DNA of 30,202 nucleotides from a virus (IMGVR_UViG_3300009509_000078:1-30202), one strand, 5' to 3'; shown: positions 1 to 8,326, counted from the stretch's first letter. Notes: generated from the sequence alone by a model not told the origin. Made by a program: numbers and translations.

Positions 1-1407
1 TTGTCTGGGCTAACTGGTTCGGGTATCACGGACATGAATAAGCGCGTGCAGATGGGTATGGACACCGCGTATGGATTTTTGGAGGGACTGACTGACCAAG
101 ACCAAATGATGAAACAGTTGATGATCGATATGCCAGAATTAAGCGCTGAATTAGCCTCGTTCATAGTTCGAATGAAGGATGAAGGCAAAACAGTGGAGGA
201 AGTAACGGCTGCTTTTGCGGACAAGATTAATAAACAGAAGGCAGATGAAGAGCTTAATAAATCATATCAAGAGTCAATAAGTACGATAAAGCAAGAATTT
301 ATGAGGTTGCTCATACCACTTTTGGCCATAATTGCGGAAGCAATGCCTCCGTTTATTGAATTTATGAAAGATGTTATCAATTTTTCAAAACCAATTATAG
401 CAGTAATTGGGAAGATTTTCAAATTTCTTGATGCGATAGGGGCTATAAAAGCCACACTTATAGGGTTTGGTGCATTAATAGTCGCTATCGGAGCTATTAT
501 AGCCGTTGCCATGGCCCCTGCTATCATGGTTTTTGGCGCTATTATGGCTGGTATAATCGCAACTGGTTATATATTATATGGGCTTTATAAAGCATTTGCG
601 TGGGCTATAGGCGGCATAATAGATTGGGTGAAAAAAGCTTGGAAAGCCCTATTTGGCTCTGGGCTGTTTGGGCTTGATAAAGCGATAGCTGCTCTGAAGG
701 CTCCATTTGAATTTTTAGTCGGCCTGTTCGAGAAAGTATGGGGATGGATTAAAAAGGTAGCCGATATAGCCCAGAAGCCTTTTACGGCTTTGAAAGAAGG
801 AGCAAAAGCAGCGGCTGGTGGCGTTTTATCTGTAGTTGAAAAAATACCAATAATTGGTAAAGCGGCATCGTGGGTGAAAGGCAAGCTCTTTGGTTCTGGG
901 CTTTTTGGAATACCTGAGGGTGCGGTTGAGACGATGAAACCGCTCGCCGCAATGCGAGGTTCATTGACTGATGTTGGGGTTGCAGCAGAGACACAGATAC
1001 CAGCAGTCAACAGATTCTTTGATTCAGTGTCTAAAGTAGATGAAATATCGCCAGCTGCCAAAACAGCTATGGCTGTGGCGACAGCGCCTGGTTTTGATCC
1101 ATATAGCGCAGAATCAATTCTTTCTGGTATGGCTGGTTCTGGTGTTATGGGTGCGGCTGCGTACACGACGCCAGTCAAACCAGTTGCTACGGCTATCGAT
1201 CAGGAAATGGGAAGAGAAACTCGCGGTGAAAAAGAAATGAGGGAGATGAAAGAATCATTTGAGAAATCTATAGAACCGATAAAAATCATAATTGAGTTGT
1301 TAACCAATAATAAAGACGCAAAATCAATACTATCTGTGTTGGAGCGTTATCTCCCCAAAATGGCAGACCCTCCATCCGAGCTTGGGCCTACAGTTTCGAT
1401 GTGGTGA
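1..1407 (+). CDS. Tail tape measure protein, C-terminal part (5' truncated by window edge)
   Basis: The reading frame is open from the first base, so the true start lies outside the window; the TTG at base 1 is not taken as a start. The visible 468 residues are Ala/Gly/Ile/Lys rich. A helical, charged N-terminal stretch is followed by a long hydrophobic block at about residues 100-205, including runs of Ile, Ala and Gly typical of membrane-inserting segments. Then come amphipathic Trp/Lys-rich repeats: FGSGLFG occurs twice, near residues 218 and 299, each after a Lys-rich helix. This composition is usual for tape measure proteins, which set tail length inside the tube and may enter the host membrane on ejection. 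Its place directly upstream of baseplate genes fits the T4 order gp29-gp48-gp54. A membrane or other structural protein is the alternative, but context makes that less likely. Confidence 0.7.
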   Translation: MSGLTGSGITDMNKRVQMGMDTAYGFLEGLTDQDQMMKQLMIDMPELSAELASFIVRMKDEGKTVEEVTAAFADKINKQKADEELNKSYQESISTIKQEFMRLLIPLLAIIAEAMPPFIEFMKDVINFSKPIIAVIGKIFKFLDAIGAIKATLIGFGALIVAIGAIIAVAMAPAIMVFGAIMAGIIATGYILYGLYKAFAWAIGGIIDWVKKAWKALFGSGLFGLDKAIAALKAPFEFLVGLFEKVWGWIKKVADIAQKPFTALKEGAKAAAGGVLSVVEKIPIIGKAASWVKGKLFGSGLFGIPEGAVETMKPLAAMRGSLTDVGVAAETQIPAVNRFFDSVSKVDEISPAAKTAMAVATAPGFDPYSAESILSGMAGSGVMGAAAYTTPVKPVATAIDQEMGRETRGEKEMREMKESFEKSIEPIKIIIELLTNNKDAKSILSVLERYLPKMADPPSELGPTVSMW

Positions 1408-1412
1408 TAGCT

Positions 1413-2006
1413 ATGGCTTTCAGATTAATACAAGCAGATCAAAACATACTTGACAAAATTCAACTTTTTATGGAAGATCCAGAGCCCGTTGATGGCTGGA
1501 CTACTGGTAGCGGGAAAATAGAACTTCAATTTCCACCAAGGATAAAATCAAAAAGTAAATCCGCTCAATATAAGGTCGAGGAAAAAGGTTTTTATGAGCC
1601 GGTAGCCGTTTGGAAAGGTGCTACTGGCACCAAAATAGATGTTGAATTAAAATATGTAGTTACGGGTGGCAAGTGGAATATCAAGAAAATATCAGATATA
1701 GAGCATAATATTATGGGGTACTTTTATAGATCTGTGATAACGTTAAGGAGCCGCAGAGCATTGCCACCGCTTATAAGAGTGGCATTATACAAAGTCGTTC
1801 CAGATAGCCCAAACATTAGTAAGTGGCGGCTTGAAAATGCAAGCTCATCATACAGCGAGGAATTAATTATTGATGGAAATGATATATATCCACAGGTTGT
1901 GACGATCAGTTTAGCCATGGTTATGGTGACCAGGATCGTTGATGTTGATGGACGACCAAAAGTTCCAATAGATGCACCTGACAAACCGCTTAAGGAATGG
2001 TATTAA
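1413..2006 (+). CDS. Probable tail tube initiator/baseplate protein (gp48/XkdP-like architecture)
   Basis: A protein of 197 residues that I identify by position and pattern, not by a signature motif. It follows the tape measure gene and precedes gp53, the place of tube-cap proteins (gp48/gp54) in T4 and of the XkdP-type protein in simpler contractile tails. Its N-terminal half has the element FPPRIKSKSKS followed by a hydrophobic beta-rich stretch with the core WKGATGTKIDVEL. The middle has a helix and then a Pro-Pro-Leu-Ile strand (ALPPLIRVALYKVV), and the end has a beta-rich segment with PQVVTISLAMVMV. The order of strand, W-x-G, helix, PP-strand and C-terminal strands resembles the LysM-like baseplate initiator family. 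GTG codons at 1401 and 1404 are alternative starts overlapping the tape measure stop; I prefer ATG 1413. No strong ribosome binding site is visible. Confidence 0.45.
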   Translation: MAFRLIQADQNILDKIQLFMEDPEPVDGWTTGSGKIELQFPPRIKSKSKSAQYKVEEKGFYEPVAVWKGATGTKIDVELKYVVTGGKWNIKKISDIEHNIMGYFYRSVITLRSRRALPPLIRVALYKVVPDSPNISKWRLENASSSYSEELIIDGNDIYPQVVTISLAMVMVTRIVDVDGRPKVPIDAPDKPLKEWY

Positions 2007-2323
2007 TGACAGATTTATTTAAGTCAACGTCGCGATTCAAGAATACAGAATTAATATCGATCAATGGTAATATTATGCCAGCGATGATGAAAAAATTTGA
2101 TTTTCTACAAAAAGACAAACTAACAGACGATCAGATAGTTAAAATTGAAATCAATAATGATCGTGCAGGGAGACCTGATTTAATCTCGAACGATCTGTAC
2201 GGCACAGTTCTTTTCAAATGGATTTTGTATCTATTTAATAATGTGCAAAATCCTTTCGGGTGGCCGAAGGCTAGCACGGTGATAGAGGCACCGACTAGCG
2301 CTGCGGTCTGGAGAGAATTATGA
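2006..2323 (+). CDS. 53: Baseplate wedge protein gp53-like
   Basis: A protein of 105 residues from the ATG at 2006, which overlaps the previous stop as TAATG and has TAAGGA about 9 bases upstream; an in-frame ATG at 1997 is less likely. The central and C-terminal part carries the gp53/LysM-like signature: R-x-G-R-P-D-L-I, then a Tyr-Gly with a Trp in the following helix (YGTVLFKWILYLFNN), an N-P-F segment, and a final V-I-E-A-P strand. In T4, gp53 joins neighbouring wedges of the hexagonal baseplate. The gene overlaps the next gene by four bases (ATGA), so the two are probably translationally coupled. The family is usually longer in T4 (196 residues); this short form is like those of environmental T4-like phages. 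Confidence 0.7.
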   Translation: MTDLFKSTSRFKNTELISINGNIMPAMMKKFDFLQKDKLTDDQIVKIEINNDRAGRPDLISNDLYGTVLFKWILYLFNNVQNPFGWPKASTVIEAPTSAAVWREL

Positions 2324-4878
2324 GCAGCGGCGCTGTTTCTAAGATAGACAAAATATGGAATGATTTTTATAAAGAGCGCACGGAGAATCTATTTGATCGT
2401 TTTAATGGCTGGTATCGCGCTGAGGTAGTAGAAACAAACGATCCACTTCGGCTTCATCGCGTAAGATTTAAGTTGCCGGAACTTCATAACGATGACCTAA
2501 AGGCAGAGGAATGTCAATGGGCAAATCCAGACCCAGCGATGGGTGGGAAAAGAGCTGGTTTTTGGGCAAGCTTGTGTATTGGCGATTGGGTGTGGATTAA
2601 TTTTGAAAAAGGTCATCCATATGGCCCAATATGGAGCGGCGCAGCAGATCCGACACGCCGCAAGATGTATGCGTTAGAGCAGATATTTGGAAAAACACAA
2701 ATAGCGCTTAATGAGAAAGGAGAACCAGCAGAAGCACCAGACGACTATGACGAAGAATATATGCCAAAAGACGAAAGGCCCATGAGCACTGGGTTTAAAG
2801 ACCGTTATGGCAATCTGATTTATATGGGTGCAGTAGGCTTCTTTCCAAAGGAGCATAAAGAGAAACCGGCCCCAACGGGCGCAGATCCTGTAACGAAAGG
2901 AGAATTTAAAGCATCCAAGAAGCCGCCCGAGAAAAATAAACCCGATTTCAAGCTAATGGCCATGTTATCCAAATATGGCAATTGCATGGTTGTTGCTGAT
3001 ATGGGCTATGATTGGGAAGCTGAATTTAAGGGCGACTTTGAAGAGGATGAAGACTTTGAAATAAAAAGGTGGAAATATTGGCAGAAGCAACTTGCCGAAG
3101 GCGATCCAAAGGAGGTTGACCAGCGAAGGATAGAAATCAGAAGTAGATTTGGCCACAAGTTTGAGATACGAGACGTTGGTTGGAAAAAATCGAGACCAGA
3201 AGAATATGATAAGCAAGTAGATTTAACGCAAGTTGAAGGAAAGAACGAGAAAGAACAAGTATGGATTAAACTGGCAACCAAAGATGGTTCATATTTCAGA
3301 ATGTGGTCTAAGGGCGCTGATTTAGAGAAGAATCTATTCGTCAAGAGACTAAATAAATCAGATGTTGGCACCAAGCCATATGACGAAGATCAATTTGGCG
3401 ATGGGCAAAAAGATTGTCGAGGATTTTGGTTGTGTAGCCCTGGGCAAGTTGAGCTTGCTCTAGATGATGCTGGGGCAGATCCTGTAGATCCACAAAACAA
3501 AGAAAACCATGGCAATGGATGGAGGATGGCGGCCAGGAGAGATGGCCGTTATTTCGCTATTGAAGCCAATATCAAAGACGCGCTTCAGCGCATATTGATG
3601 CATTCATCGAATGGGGCTGGATTTGAGTTAAATCAACTGTGGGATTATCTGTGTATGACAACCAAGCCGCCCAAGACAATATCTGAGAAATGGAGTGGGC
3701 CATACAAAGAAATAGGGTGGGCGCTTCAGACTTATAAGGGGCTCAATGTAGAGAAGTATTGCTTCCATCTGATGCTCGATTTTCTCAACAAATATATTAG
3801 ACTCAAGACGCCAAAGGGGCAGGGCGTTGAAATGAGAGATGGGGGCGGAAAGGATCCGTGTGGCGGGACTTGGACTGAAATAAGAGACGCAGACGACAGA
3901 GGAATGTGGTTCTCAAAAGAGAACAACTTTGGCATCTGGAGAGACAAGAAAAAGAAGAAATATATTTGCATCAACGACGATACCGATTATATCATCATTA
4001 GGAATGAGCTTAAAACTGTTCAGATTTATGCGCAGAAAGATGTCGAAGTTATAGCAAAGGGTGACATTAAAATGAAAGCTGGCGGAAATTTCGATGTTTC
4101 CGCTGGTGGAGTCGTCAATATTAGAGGTAGCGATTGCAAAGTTGGGCCAAATCTGAAAACTATGGACTTCAAATGCAATTTGATGTGCGGAACACATACC
4201 GAACTCAAAATCCCGTTGCACCCGAATGGAGACGCCGGACCGTGCGGTTCACCACCATCTCCTTCGACTCCATCGCCCATGCAATGTACGATATTAAAAC
4301 CAGAAGATTTTGACAAAGAGAGAGGCTGTGACCCAACTAAACCTAAAAAAGGACCCGTCGATCGTCAAGTCGTCCACTGTGGACCTGGACAGGGTGCTGG
4401 AAATAACAATCCGCCATCAATGAATAGCGATGGTGATAACCCAGATGTTCATGATCCATCTGGTGGTCCACCAGACATTGTGACTGATCCTTCGGCTGGG
4501 CCGCCGCCTCCAGCGCCACCTGTAGTAGATCCGCTAGACCAATTCTCCAGTAGCGCCTCGCCTGGCGTACTGTGGTTTGGCACATCGACAACCTTCGATG
4601 ATGATATTTCAGCAAGTGGGCTAAAGAAGTTGTCGCTTTCCAATCCGTTGTTCGATCCAGACAATCCGATCGACTATCTTCCGCTTGCAATTACAGCTGA
4701 CATTGCGATAAAAAAATACGCTGAGCTTGGCGTCCAAAAATATGGTGGTGACGTGTCGATTTATAGGGTCGTGGCCGTTGATGATGGGAACCTATTGTCG
4801 GTGGACCCAGACGACAACGAGATCGTCCGATACTCAGGAGACAGCATAAAAGAAATGTATACGGAGAAGTTTGAGTGA
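2320..4878 (+). CDS. 5: Baseplate central spike/hub protein, gp5-like, without visible lysozyme domain
   Basis: A protein of 852 residues. Residues about 25-110 form a gp5/VgrG-type OB domain: G-W-Y-R-A-E-V-V, then R-L-H-R-V-R-F-K-L-P, W-A-N-P, and a G-D-W-V-W-I-N-F-E strand before HPYGPIWSG. Near residues 555-620 short repeated strands (VQIYAQKDVEVIAKGDIKMK, then DVSAGGVVNIRGSDCKVG) are the start of the intertwined beta-helix that forms the membrane-puncturing spike. The T4 lysozyme catalytic motif is not seen between them; instead there is a ~440-residue charged, Trp-rich stretch. The last ~220 residues carry a Cys-containing Pro/Gly-rich linker (PPSPSTPSP, PPPPAPP) and a C-terminal module of about 100 residues I do not recognise. 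Start ATG 2320 overlaps the gp53 stop. Role: central spike or hub of the baseplate. Confidence 0.7.
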   Translation: MSSGAVSKIDKIWNDFYKERTENLFDRFNGWYRAEVVETNDPLRLHRVRFKLPELHNDDLKAEECQWANPDPAMGGKRAGFWASLCIGDWVWINFEKGHPYGPIWSGAADPTRRKMYALEQIFGKTQIALNEKGEPAEAPDDYDEEYMPKDERPMSTGFKDRYGNLIYMGAVGFFPKEHKEKPAPTGADPVTKGEFKASKKPPEKNKPDFKLMAMLSKYGNCMVVADMGYDWEAEFKGDFEEDEDFEIKRWKYWQKQLAEGDPKEVDQRRIEIRSRFGHKFEIRDVGWKKSRPEEYDKQVDLTQVEGKNEKEQVWIKLATKDGSYFRMWSKGADLEKNLFVKRLNKSDVGTKPYDEDQFGDGQKDCRGFWLCSPGQVELALDDAGADPVDPQNKENHGNGWRMAARRDGRYFAIEANIKDALQRILMHSSNGAGFELNQLWDYLCMTTKPPKTISEKWSGPYKEIGWALQTYKGLNVEKYCFHLMLDFLNKYIRLKTPKGQGVEMRDGGGKDPCGGTWTEIRDADDRGMWFSKENNFGIWRDKKKKKYICINDDTDYIIIRNELKTVQIYAQKDVEVIAKGDIKMKAGGNFDVSAGGVVNIRGSDCKVGPNLKTMDFKCNLMCGTHTELKIPLHPNGDAGPCGSPPSPSTPSPMQCTILKPEDFDKERGCDPTKPKKGPVDRQVVHCGPGQGAGNNNPPSMNSDGDNPDVHDPSGGPPDIVTDPSAGPPPPAPPVVDPLDQFSSSASPGVLWFGTSTTFDDDISASGLKKLSLSNPLFDPDNPIDYLPLAITADIAIKKYAELGVQKYGGDVSIYRVVAVDDGNLLSVDPDDNEIVRYSGDSIKEMYTEKFE

Positions 4879-5585
4879 TCATCAGATATCCAACTGGTCT
4901 GTATAGTAAGCAAATACCACAGGACCCAGAAGATGCTGGGAATGTGACATTTACTATATCAAACGAAGAGCCGGATATTGCCGCTGGCAACTTTATCATA
5001 TATCCTATTGCTGAGAAGCTGCGAAAGCGATCGTCTAGATCTTACACAGATGAACAGAGAAGAAAGAATTTGGGAGATTTAGTTTATACAGTATCAACCG
5101 GCGGAAACACGATAGAAGGAAGATCAACTAAGCTATTTGAAATAGGGCAGATCTTGGAATTTACTGATATAGAGCAAGAGAGTAGCGATCTTAATGCTGT
5201 ATCAGATAAACTCGAAATACAACATAATACCAATGTTCTTGATTTATCTGGATTGGGGCTTTCTGAAGCTGAGATCGCCATAATATCTACTAATTCTGCG
5301 GCAGTAGAGAAAGAATTAGAGAACCAGTTAACGGCTCTGCTAGATCAAATAGCAGATACCAACGCTATGATAACGGATACTCAGAAAACAATTAATGAAG
5401 CCAATAAGGCGATTTCTGCATTAAGCGTGCTTGGTAATAGTGATGATATAATTAAGAAAATTGAAGATAAACGCAACGCAGCTATCGTTGAGCAAAGCAC
5501 ACTTATGAACGAAAAGGACAGCTTGAACCAACAATTAACTCAAGTAAGAGATCAAATTTACGCCATATCACAATTGGTGAGATAG
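4875..5585 (+). CDS. Coiled-coil baseplate-operon protein of unknown function
   Basis: A protein of 236 residues starting at a GTG that overlaps the previous stop (GTGA), with GGAGAAG five to six bases upstream. Residues 1-75 look like a small beta-rich domain (IIRYPTGLYSKQIPQ, then TISNEEPDIAAGNFIIYPI). Residues about 135-236 are a long helical coiled coil rich in Ala, Asn, Gln, Glu and Leu. It lies between the spike gene and gp25, so it is very likely a structural baseplate part. The N-terminal domain could dock to the spike or wedge while the coiled coil extends from it. No enzyme motif is visible and I do not recognise the family. Confidence 0.6.
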   Translation: MIIRYPTGLYSKQIPQDPEDAGNVTFTISNEEPDIAAGNFIIYPIAEKLRKRSSRSYTDEQRRKNLGDLVYTVSTGGNTIEGRSTKLFEIGQILEFTDIEQESSDLNAVSDKLEIQHNTNVLDLSGLGLSEAEIAIISTNSAAVEKELENQLTALLDQIADTNAMITDTQKTINEANKAISALSVLGNSDDIIKKIEDKRNAAIVEQSTLMNEKDSLNQQLTQVRDQIYAISQLVR

Positions 5586-5586
5586 C

Positions 5587-5985
5587 ATGGCTATTTGGTA
5601 TGGATATAATCCGCCGTTTCTTTCTGCAAGCAGTGTCTTGCCAGTTCAGCAAGATGCTCGTCTCATCAAGAATGATCTAATTCAACTATTATTGACAAAT
5701 CCAGGCGAAAGGATAATGAAACCGGAGATAGGAAGTCCCATACCAACAATGCAATTTGAAAATCTCATAAGCAGCGATATCTCACGAGCCAAAACAGATA
5801 TCAAGAATAGCATCGCTAAATACGAACCAAGAGTTACTGTGGTCGATATATGGATAAAACAACAACCTGACGATAACCTTGTAACGATCACCATCTACGG
5901 CAAAGTGAATCTCAAGCCTAGTGAACAATTTAAAATTGAGGTTGGCATTTCTGATGGCGGCACGCAATTCCTGAGGGCTCAATAA
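5587..5985 (+). CDS. 25: Baseplate wedge protein gp25-like (gpW/gp25 family)
   Basis: A protein of 132 residues, the same length as T4 gp25. The family signature is clear: a first helix (LIKNDLIQLLLTNPGERIMKP), the I-G-S-P-I-P turn, then a helix ending in KYEPRV, where residues 80-82 are the conserved Glu-Pro-Arg. In contractile injection systems this EPR motif joins the core bundle of gp25 and two gp6/J copies that link wedge and sheath. A C-terminal beta-hairpin (VTITIYGKVN) matches the sheath-like handshake strand. The ATG follows the previous stop by one base with GGTGAG upstream, and the gp6/J gene follows with a TAATG overlap, the usual gp25-gp6 pairing. Confidence 0.88.
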   Translation: MAIWYGYNPPFLSASSVLPVQQDARLIKNDLIQLLLTNPGERIMKPEIGSPIPTMQFENLISSDISRAKTDIKNSIAKYEPRVTVVDIWIKQQPDDNLVTITIYGKVNLKPSEQFKIEVGISDGGTQFLRAQ

Positions 5986-7562
5986 TGGCTAATTTGCCAG
6001 AAACTATTTTTAAGCTTCCAACAGATCCTGAAGAATTTGGTGTTAAGCTACCAACTGCCAATCTTAGACGTATCAATTTTACTGCTCTCGAATTTGATAC
6101 GATCATAAGAGCCTGCGTCGAATATATCAAAACTTATTATCCAACGCAATTCAATGACTTTGTTGAAAATAATGGCATTGTTATGCTCATGGACGTACTA
6201 AGCTTTATGGGCTCAGCTATATCTGAGCGCGGCGATGTTTTAGTAAATGAATCGTTTTTACCAACTGCTTTTTCCGTTGAAGCAACAAATGCACATTTGA
6301 ATTTGATAGACGAATCATTACAAAGAGCTACCCCAGCAACAGTTGATATTGAAGTCAGTGTGTCAGTCGCATTGCCAACCGCGCTTAATATCCCTGCTGG
6401 GCTATCGTTTAATTTGACGGGAGCTGATGGCAGACCACTTACTTATGAGATCTACAAAGCGCCCGACAATTGGACCGACAGCATTCAAATCCCGCCTGGG
6501 AAGAGGGGAGTGATAGCCTTTGGAATTGAAGGCAAATTTGAGACACCATTTATCACAGTCTCGGCAGGAGGTCCGAATCAAGTTGTAGATATAATCAATG
6601 ATAATTATGTGTTGGCTAGCCCAATATTTGTTGATGTATCTAGTGGATCAGTTACCAATCGCTGGACAAGGGTCGATGTTATTGAACGATCTGATCCAAA
6701 TGATGAAGTCTATGAAATCGTACCAATAGAAGGAGGAGTTCGCGTTAGGTTCGGCGACGATGTGGCTGGAAAATCGCCATTATCAGGCGAGCAAATAACT
6801 ATTACATATAGAACTGGTGGCGGCTCTAGAGGGAAGATAGGATCGAACAGAATAAACGAAAATAGACCTTTCCAGCCAGATCCTCCGGCATCCGCTTCAG
6901 TTGAAGTTACATTCAGAAATCTAAATCCTTCTATTGGCGGCACGGATGAGGAATCCATCGATGCTGCTAAGAAAAGAGCCCCAAGACAGGCTGCCACGTT
7001 AAATGCAGCAGTTTCGGGACCAGACTACGCCGAATTGGCAACCGATTACTCACACCCAGTCTTTGGCACTGTGGCTAAAGCGGTAGCTGCTCTGAAGACA
7101 TCTCTCAATGCAAACATTGTTGAATTATATGTCCTAGCTGTTGGGGAGGATGAGCCAGTCAAGCCGAGTGTTGGCTTGAAGGAAGGCCTCAAAAACGATT
7201 TAGAGGAAAGGAATGTGATAACAGATGAGGTAAGGGTGCTTGATGGTGAACTGAAGAGAGTAGATGTTGATGCCAATATTGTTATAAGCAGAAATGCAGA
7301 TGCCGCGTTGGTAAAAGATAATGTAGATGATGCGATAACATCATTCTTTAGCTCATCAAATTTTAATATGGGACAAGAATTTTATCTATCAGATTTATAC
7401 GCCACTATTAAAAGCATAGACGGTGTGAAATTTGCCACAATCTTTGAGCCGAAGGACGACATTCTAGCAACCAACAGGCTGGCTTCAGACGATGAAGATG
7501 GAGTTGGTGTCAATGAATTAATTATCCTTGGCCAGACTAATCTAAGATTCTACTTTGAATAG
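5985..7562 (+). CDS. 6: Baseplate wedge protein gp6/J-like (Baseplate_J family)
   Basis: A protein of 525 residues starting at the ATG of a TAATG overlap with gp25. The N-terminus has the wedge-core helix region (RINFTALEFDTIIRACVEYI, then YPTQFNDFVENNGIVMLMDV), characteristic of gp6/J proteins. This is followed by beta-rich domains (about 110-270) and the motif YRTGGGSRGKIGSNRI, typical of the J family before its conserved ARK-type helical block (EESIDAAKKRAPRQAATLNA, near 325). Next come G-x-D-Y and a beta-alpha ferredoxin-like domain with PSVGLKEGLKNDLEERNVIT. Two copies per wedge form a ring around the hub and transmit the sheath contraction signal. T4 gp6 is 660 residues, so this is a compact version. 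Confidence 0.85.
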   Translation: MANLPETIFKLPTDPEEFGVKLPTANLRRINFTALEFDTIIRACVEYIKTYYPTQFNDFVENNGIVMLMDVLSFMGSAISERGDVLVNESFLPTAFSVEATNAHLNLIDESLQRATPATVDIEVSVSVALPTALNIPAGLSFNLTGADGRPLTYEIYKAPDNWTDSIQIPPGKRGVIAFGIEGKFETPFITVSAGGPNQVVDIINDNYVLASPIFVDVSSGSVTNRWTRVDVIERSDPNDEVYEIVPIEGGVRVRFGDDVAGKSPLSGEQITITYRTGGGSRGKIGSNRINENRPFQPDPPASASVEVTFRNLNPSIGGTDEESIDAAKKRAPRQAATLNAAVSGPDYAELATDYSHPVFGTVAKAVAALKTSLNANIVELYVLAVGEDEPVKPSVGLKEGLKNDLEERNVITDEVRVLDGELKRVDVDANIVISRNADAALVKDNVDDAITSFFSSSNFNMGQEFYLSDLYATIKSIDGVKFATIFEPKDDILATNRLASDDEDGVGVNELIILGQTNLRFYFE

Positions 7563-7579
7563 TATTTAAGGAGATAGCC

Positions 7580-7747
7580 ATGCCAGGCATGGATAAGACT
7601 GGCCCAGTTGGCAGAGGCCCTGGTATTGGGAAAGGGCGTGGAAAGAAAAAGGTGATCGGAGGTCAGGGTCGCAAGCGAGGCAAGGGCCGCAAATTTGGGC
7701 TTGGTGGCTTAATGGGAAAAGGATTCCTTAAAGGACCAAATCTGTAA
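7580..7747 (+). CDS. Small Gly/Lys/Arg-rich basic protein with DUF5320-like N-terminus
   Basis: A 55-residue protein with a strong ribosome binding site (TAAGGAGA) seven to eight bases before the ATG. It is almost entirely Gly, Lys, Arg, Pro and Leu. The N-terminus MPGMDKTGPVGRGPGIGKGR follows the pattern MPG-x-D-x-T-G-P-x-G-x-G-P of DUF5320, a family of short cellular proteins of unknown function found in anaerobic bacteria and archaea. The C-terminal half (GKGRKFGLGGLMGKGFLKGP) is a basic Gly-rich tail and lacks the aromatic/Cys residues many DUF5320 members have. The stop overlaps the next ATG (TAATG). It could bind DNA or RNA or be a minor virion protein. Recognition of the family rests on the first ~15 residues only. 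Confidence 0.7.
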   Translation: MPGMDKTGPVGRGPGIGKGRGKKKVIGGQGRKRGKGRKFGLGGLMGKGFLKGPNL

Positions 7748-7902
7748 TGCACGATGAAGAAGCATGCTCCGCTTGTGGCAAGCCAGCCAACGGATTTATA
7801 TTGGTCGACGGTTTATGGATATGTAATGAATGCGCCGAAAAAGCTGGGAAAACTATTCCACCCTTTAGGTCTGGCAAATCTGAAAGCAAGATCCCTCATT
7901 GA
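7747..7902 (+). CDS. 51-residue zinc-ribbon protein
   Basis: The ATG overlaps the previous stop (TAATG). The product has two Cys pairs, CSACG near residue 7 and CNECA near residue 26, separated by 15 residues with the pattern P-A-N-G-F-I-L-V-D-G-L-W-I. This is a standard zinc-ribbon spacing, close to the N-terminal ribbon of ClpX-type and small phage ribbon proteins. A short basic tail follows. Such peptides often contact nucleic acid or a protein partner, but no partner is named by the sequence. The stop (TGA 7900-7902) falls within another open frame, which may be a fused or separate downstream product (see next entry). Confidence 0.65.
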   Translation: MHDEEACSACGKPANGFILVDGLWICNECAEKAGKTIPPFRSGKSESKIPH

Positions 7903-8164
7903 TGTCTCGCCAGATGGAATAGACGTAAGAAATGTCACTGAAAAAGATGCGGCGAGGCCATTTCGTGGCGACTTATGGATTGGGTTCACGTTGCTTTGGG
8001 GGCACTTTAATGGCCCAAAGCAGAAGATTATGGTAATTACAGATGGCGAAGAGGTGTTACGCGTTGACTCCTCATATTATGAATCAATAAACAATCGCGA
8101 TAAATATCAAGTAGACCAAGTGTTGAAGAAATACGTACTGAATCAGCTTGAGGACATCTTTTGA
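7826..8164 (+). CDS. Hypothetical protein with unresolved start (possible +1 frameshift product)
   Basis: The part with convincing protein character runs from about 7901 to the stop at 8162-8164. It is a mixed alpha/beta protein of roughly 88 residues with GDLWIGFTLLWGHFNG, KIMVITDGEEVLRV and an ending KYVLNQLEDIF. No ATG, GTG or TTG lies in this frame near 7900. The nearest in-frame ATGs are at 7826 and 7754, both deep inside the zinc-ribbon gene in another frame. I list the 7826 start as the least overlapping one. Alternatives are a rare ATT start at 7898, or a +1 shift at the zinc-ribbon TGA that would fuse the ribbon to this domain. Function unknown. Confidence 0.4.
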   Translation: MNAPKKLGKLFHPLGLANLKARSLIDVSPDGIDVRNVTEKDAARPFRGDLWIGFTLLWGHFNGPKQKIMVITDGEEVLRVDSSYYESINNRDKYQVDQVLKKYVLNQLEDIF

Positions 8165-8165
8165 A

Positions 8166-8326
8166 GGTTCTGACGGGACGCTCTCTGGGATGGTCCAACG
8201 CAGCTGAGAAACGCTAAAGGAGACAACCTCACTGCGAGGTAACTCAAAAGTTGCGGATTGAGCCTGATGGCTCCTGGCTGCGTGGAAATACTGGAGAAGC
8301 GGCGGAGGGATTGACCTCCGAACCGT
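8166..8326 (+). ncRNA. Candidate structured non-coding RNA
   Basis: There is no credible reading frame here, but many helices can be paired by eye. A 7-bp stem ACGCAGC (8198-8204) with GCTGCGT (8277-8283) encloses AGGAG (8218-8222) with CTCCT (8271-8275), which in turn encloses two hairpins: ACCTC/GAGGT (8226-8230/8236-8240) and CTCAA/TTGAG (8243-8247/8258-8262). Downstream is the hairpin CGGAGG/CCTCCG (8303-8308/8315-8320). GGTTC (8166-8170) could pair with GAACC (8320-8324) to close the whole domain; this shares one base with the hairpin. The 5' bases GGTTCTGACGGG resemble the D-loop region of tmRNA, but no matching acceptor end or tag frame is seen. It could be an mRNA leader element or an independent RNA. 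Confidence 0.4.

Noticed and set aside
585-1178. 197-residue minus-strand reading frame
   Set aside because: It is opposite the tape measure gene and its composition is the mirror of Ala/Gly-rich codons; no start signal.
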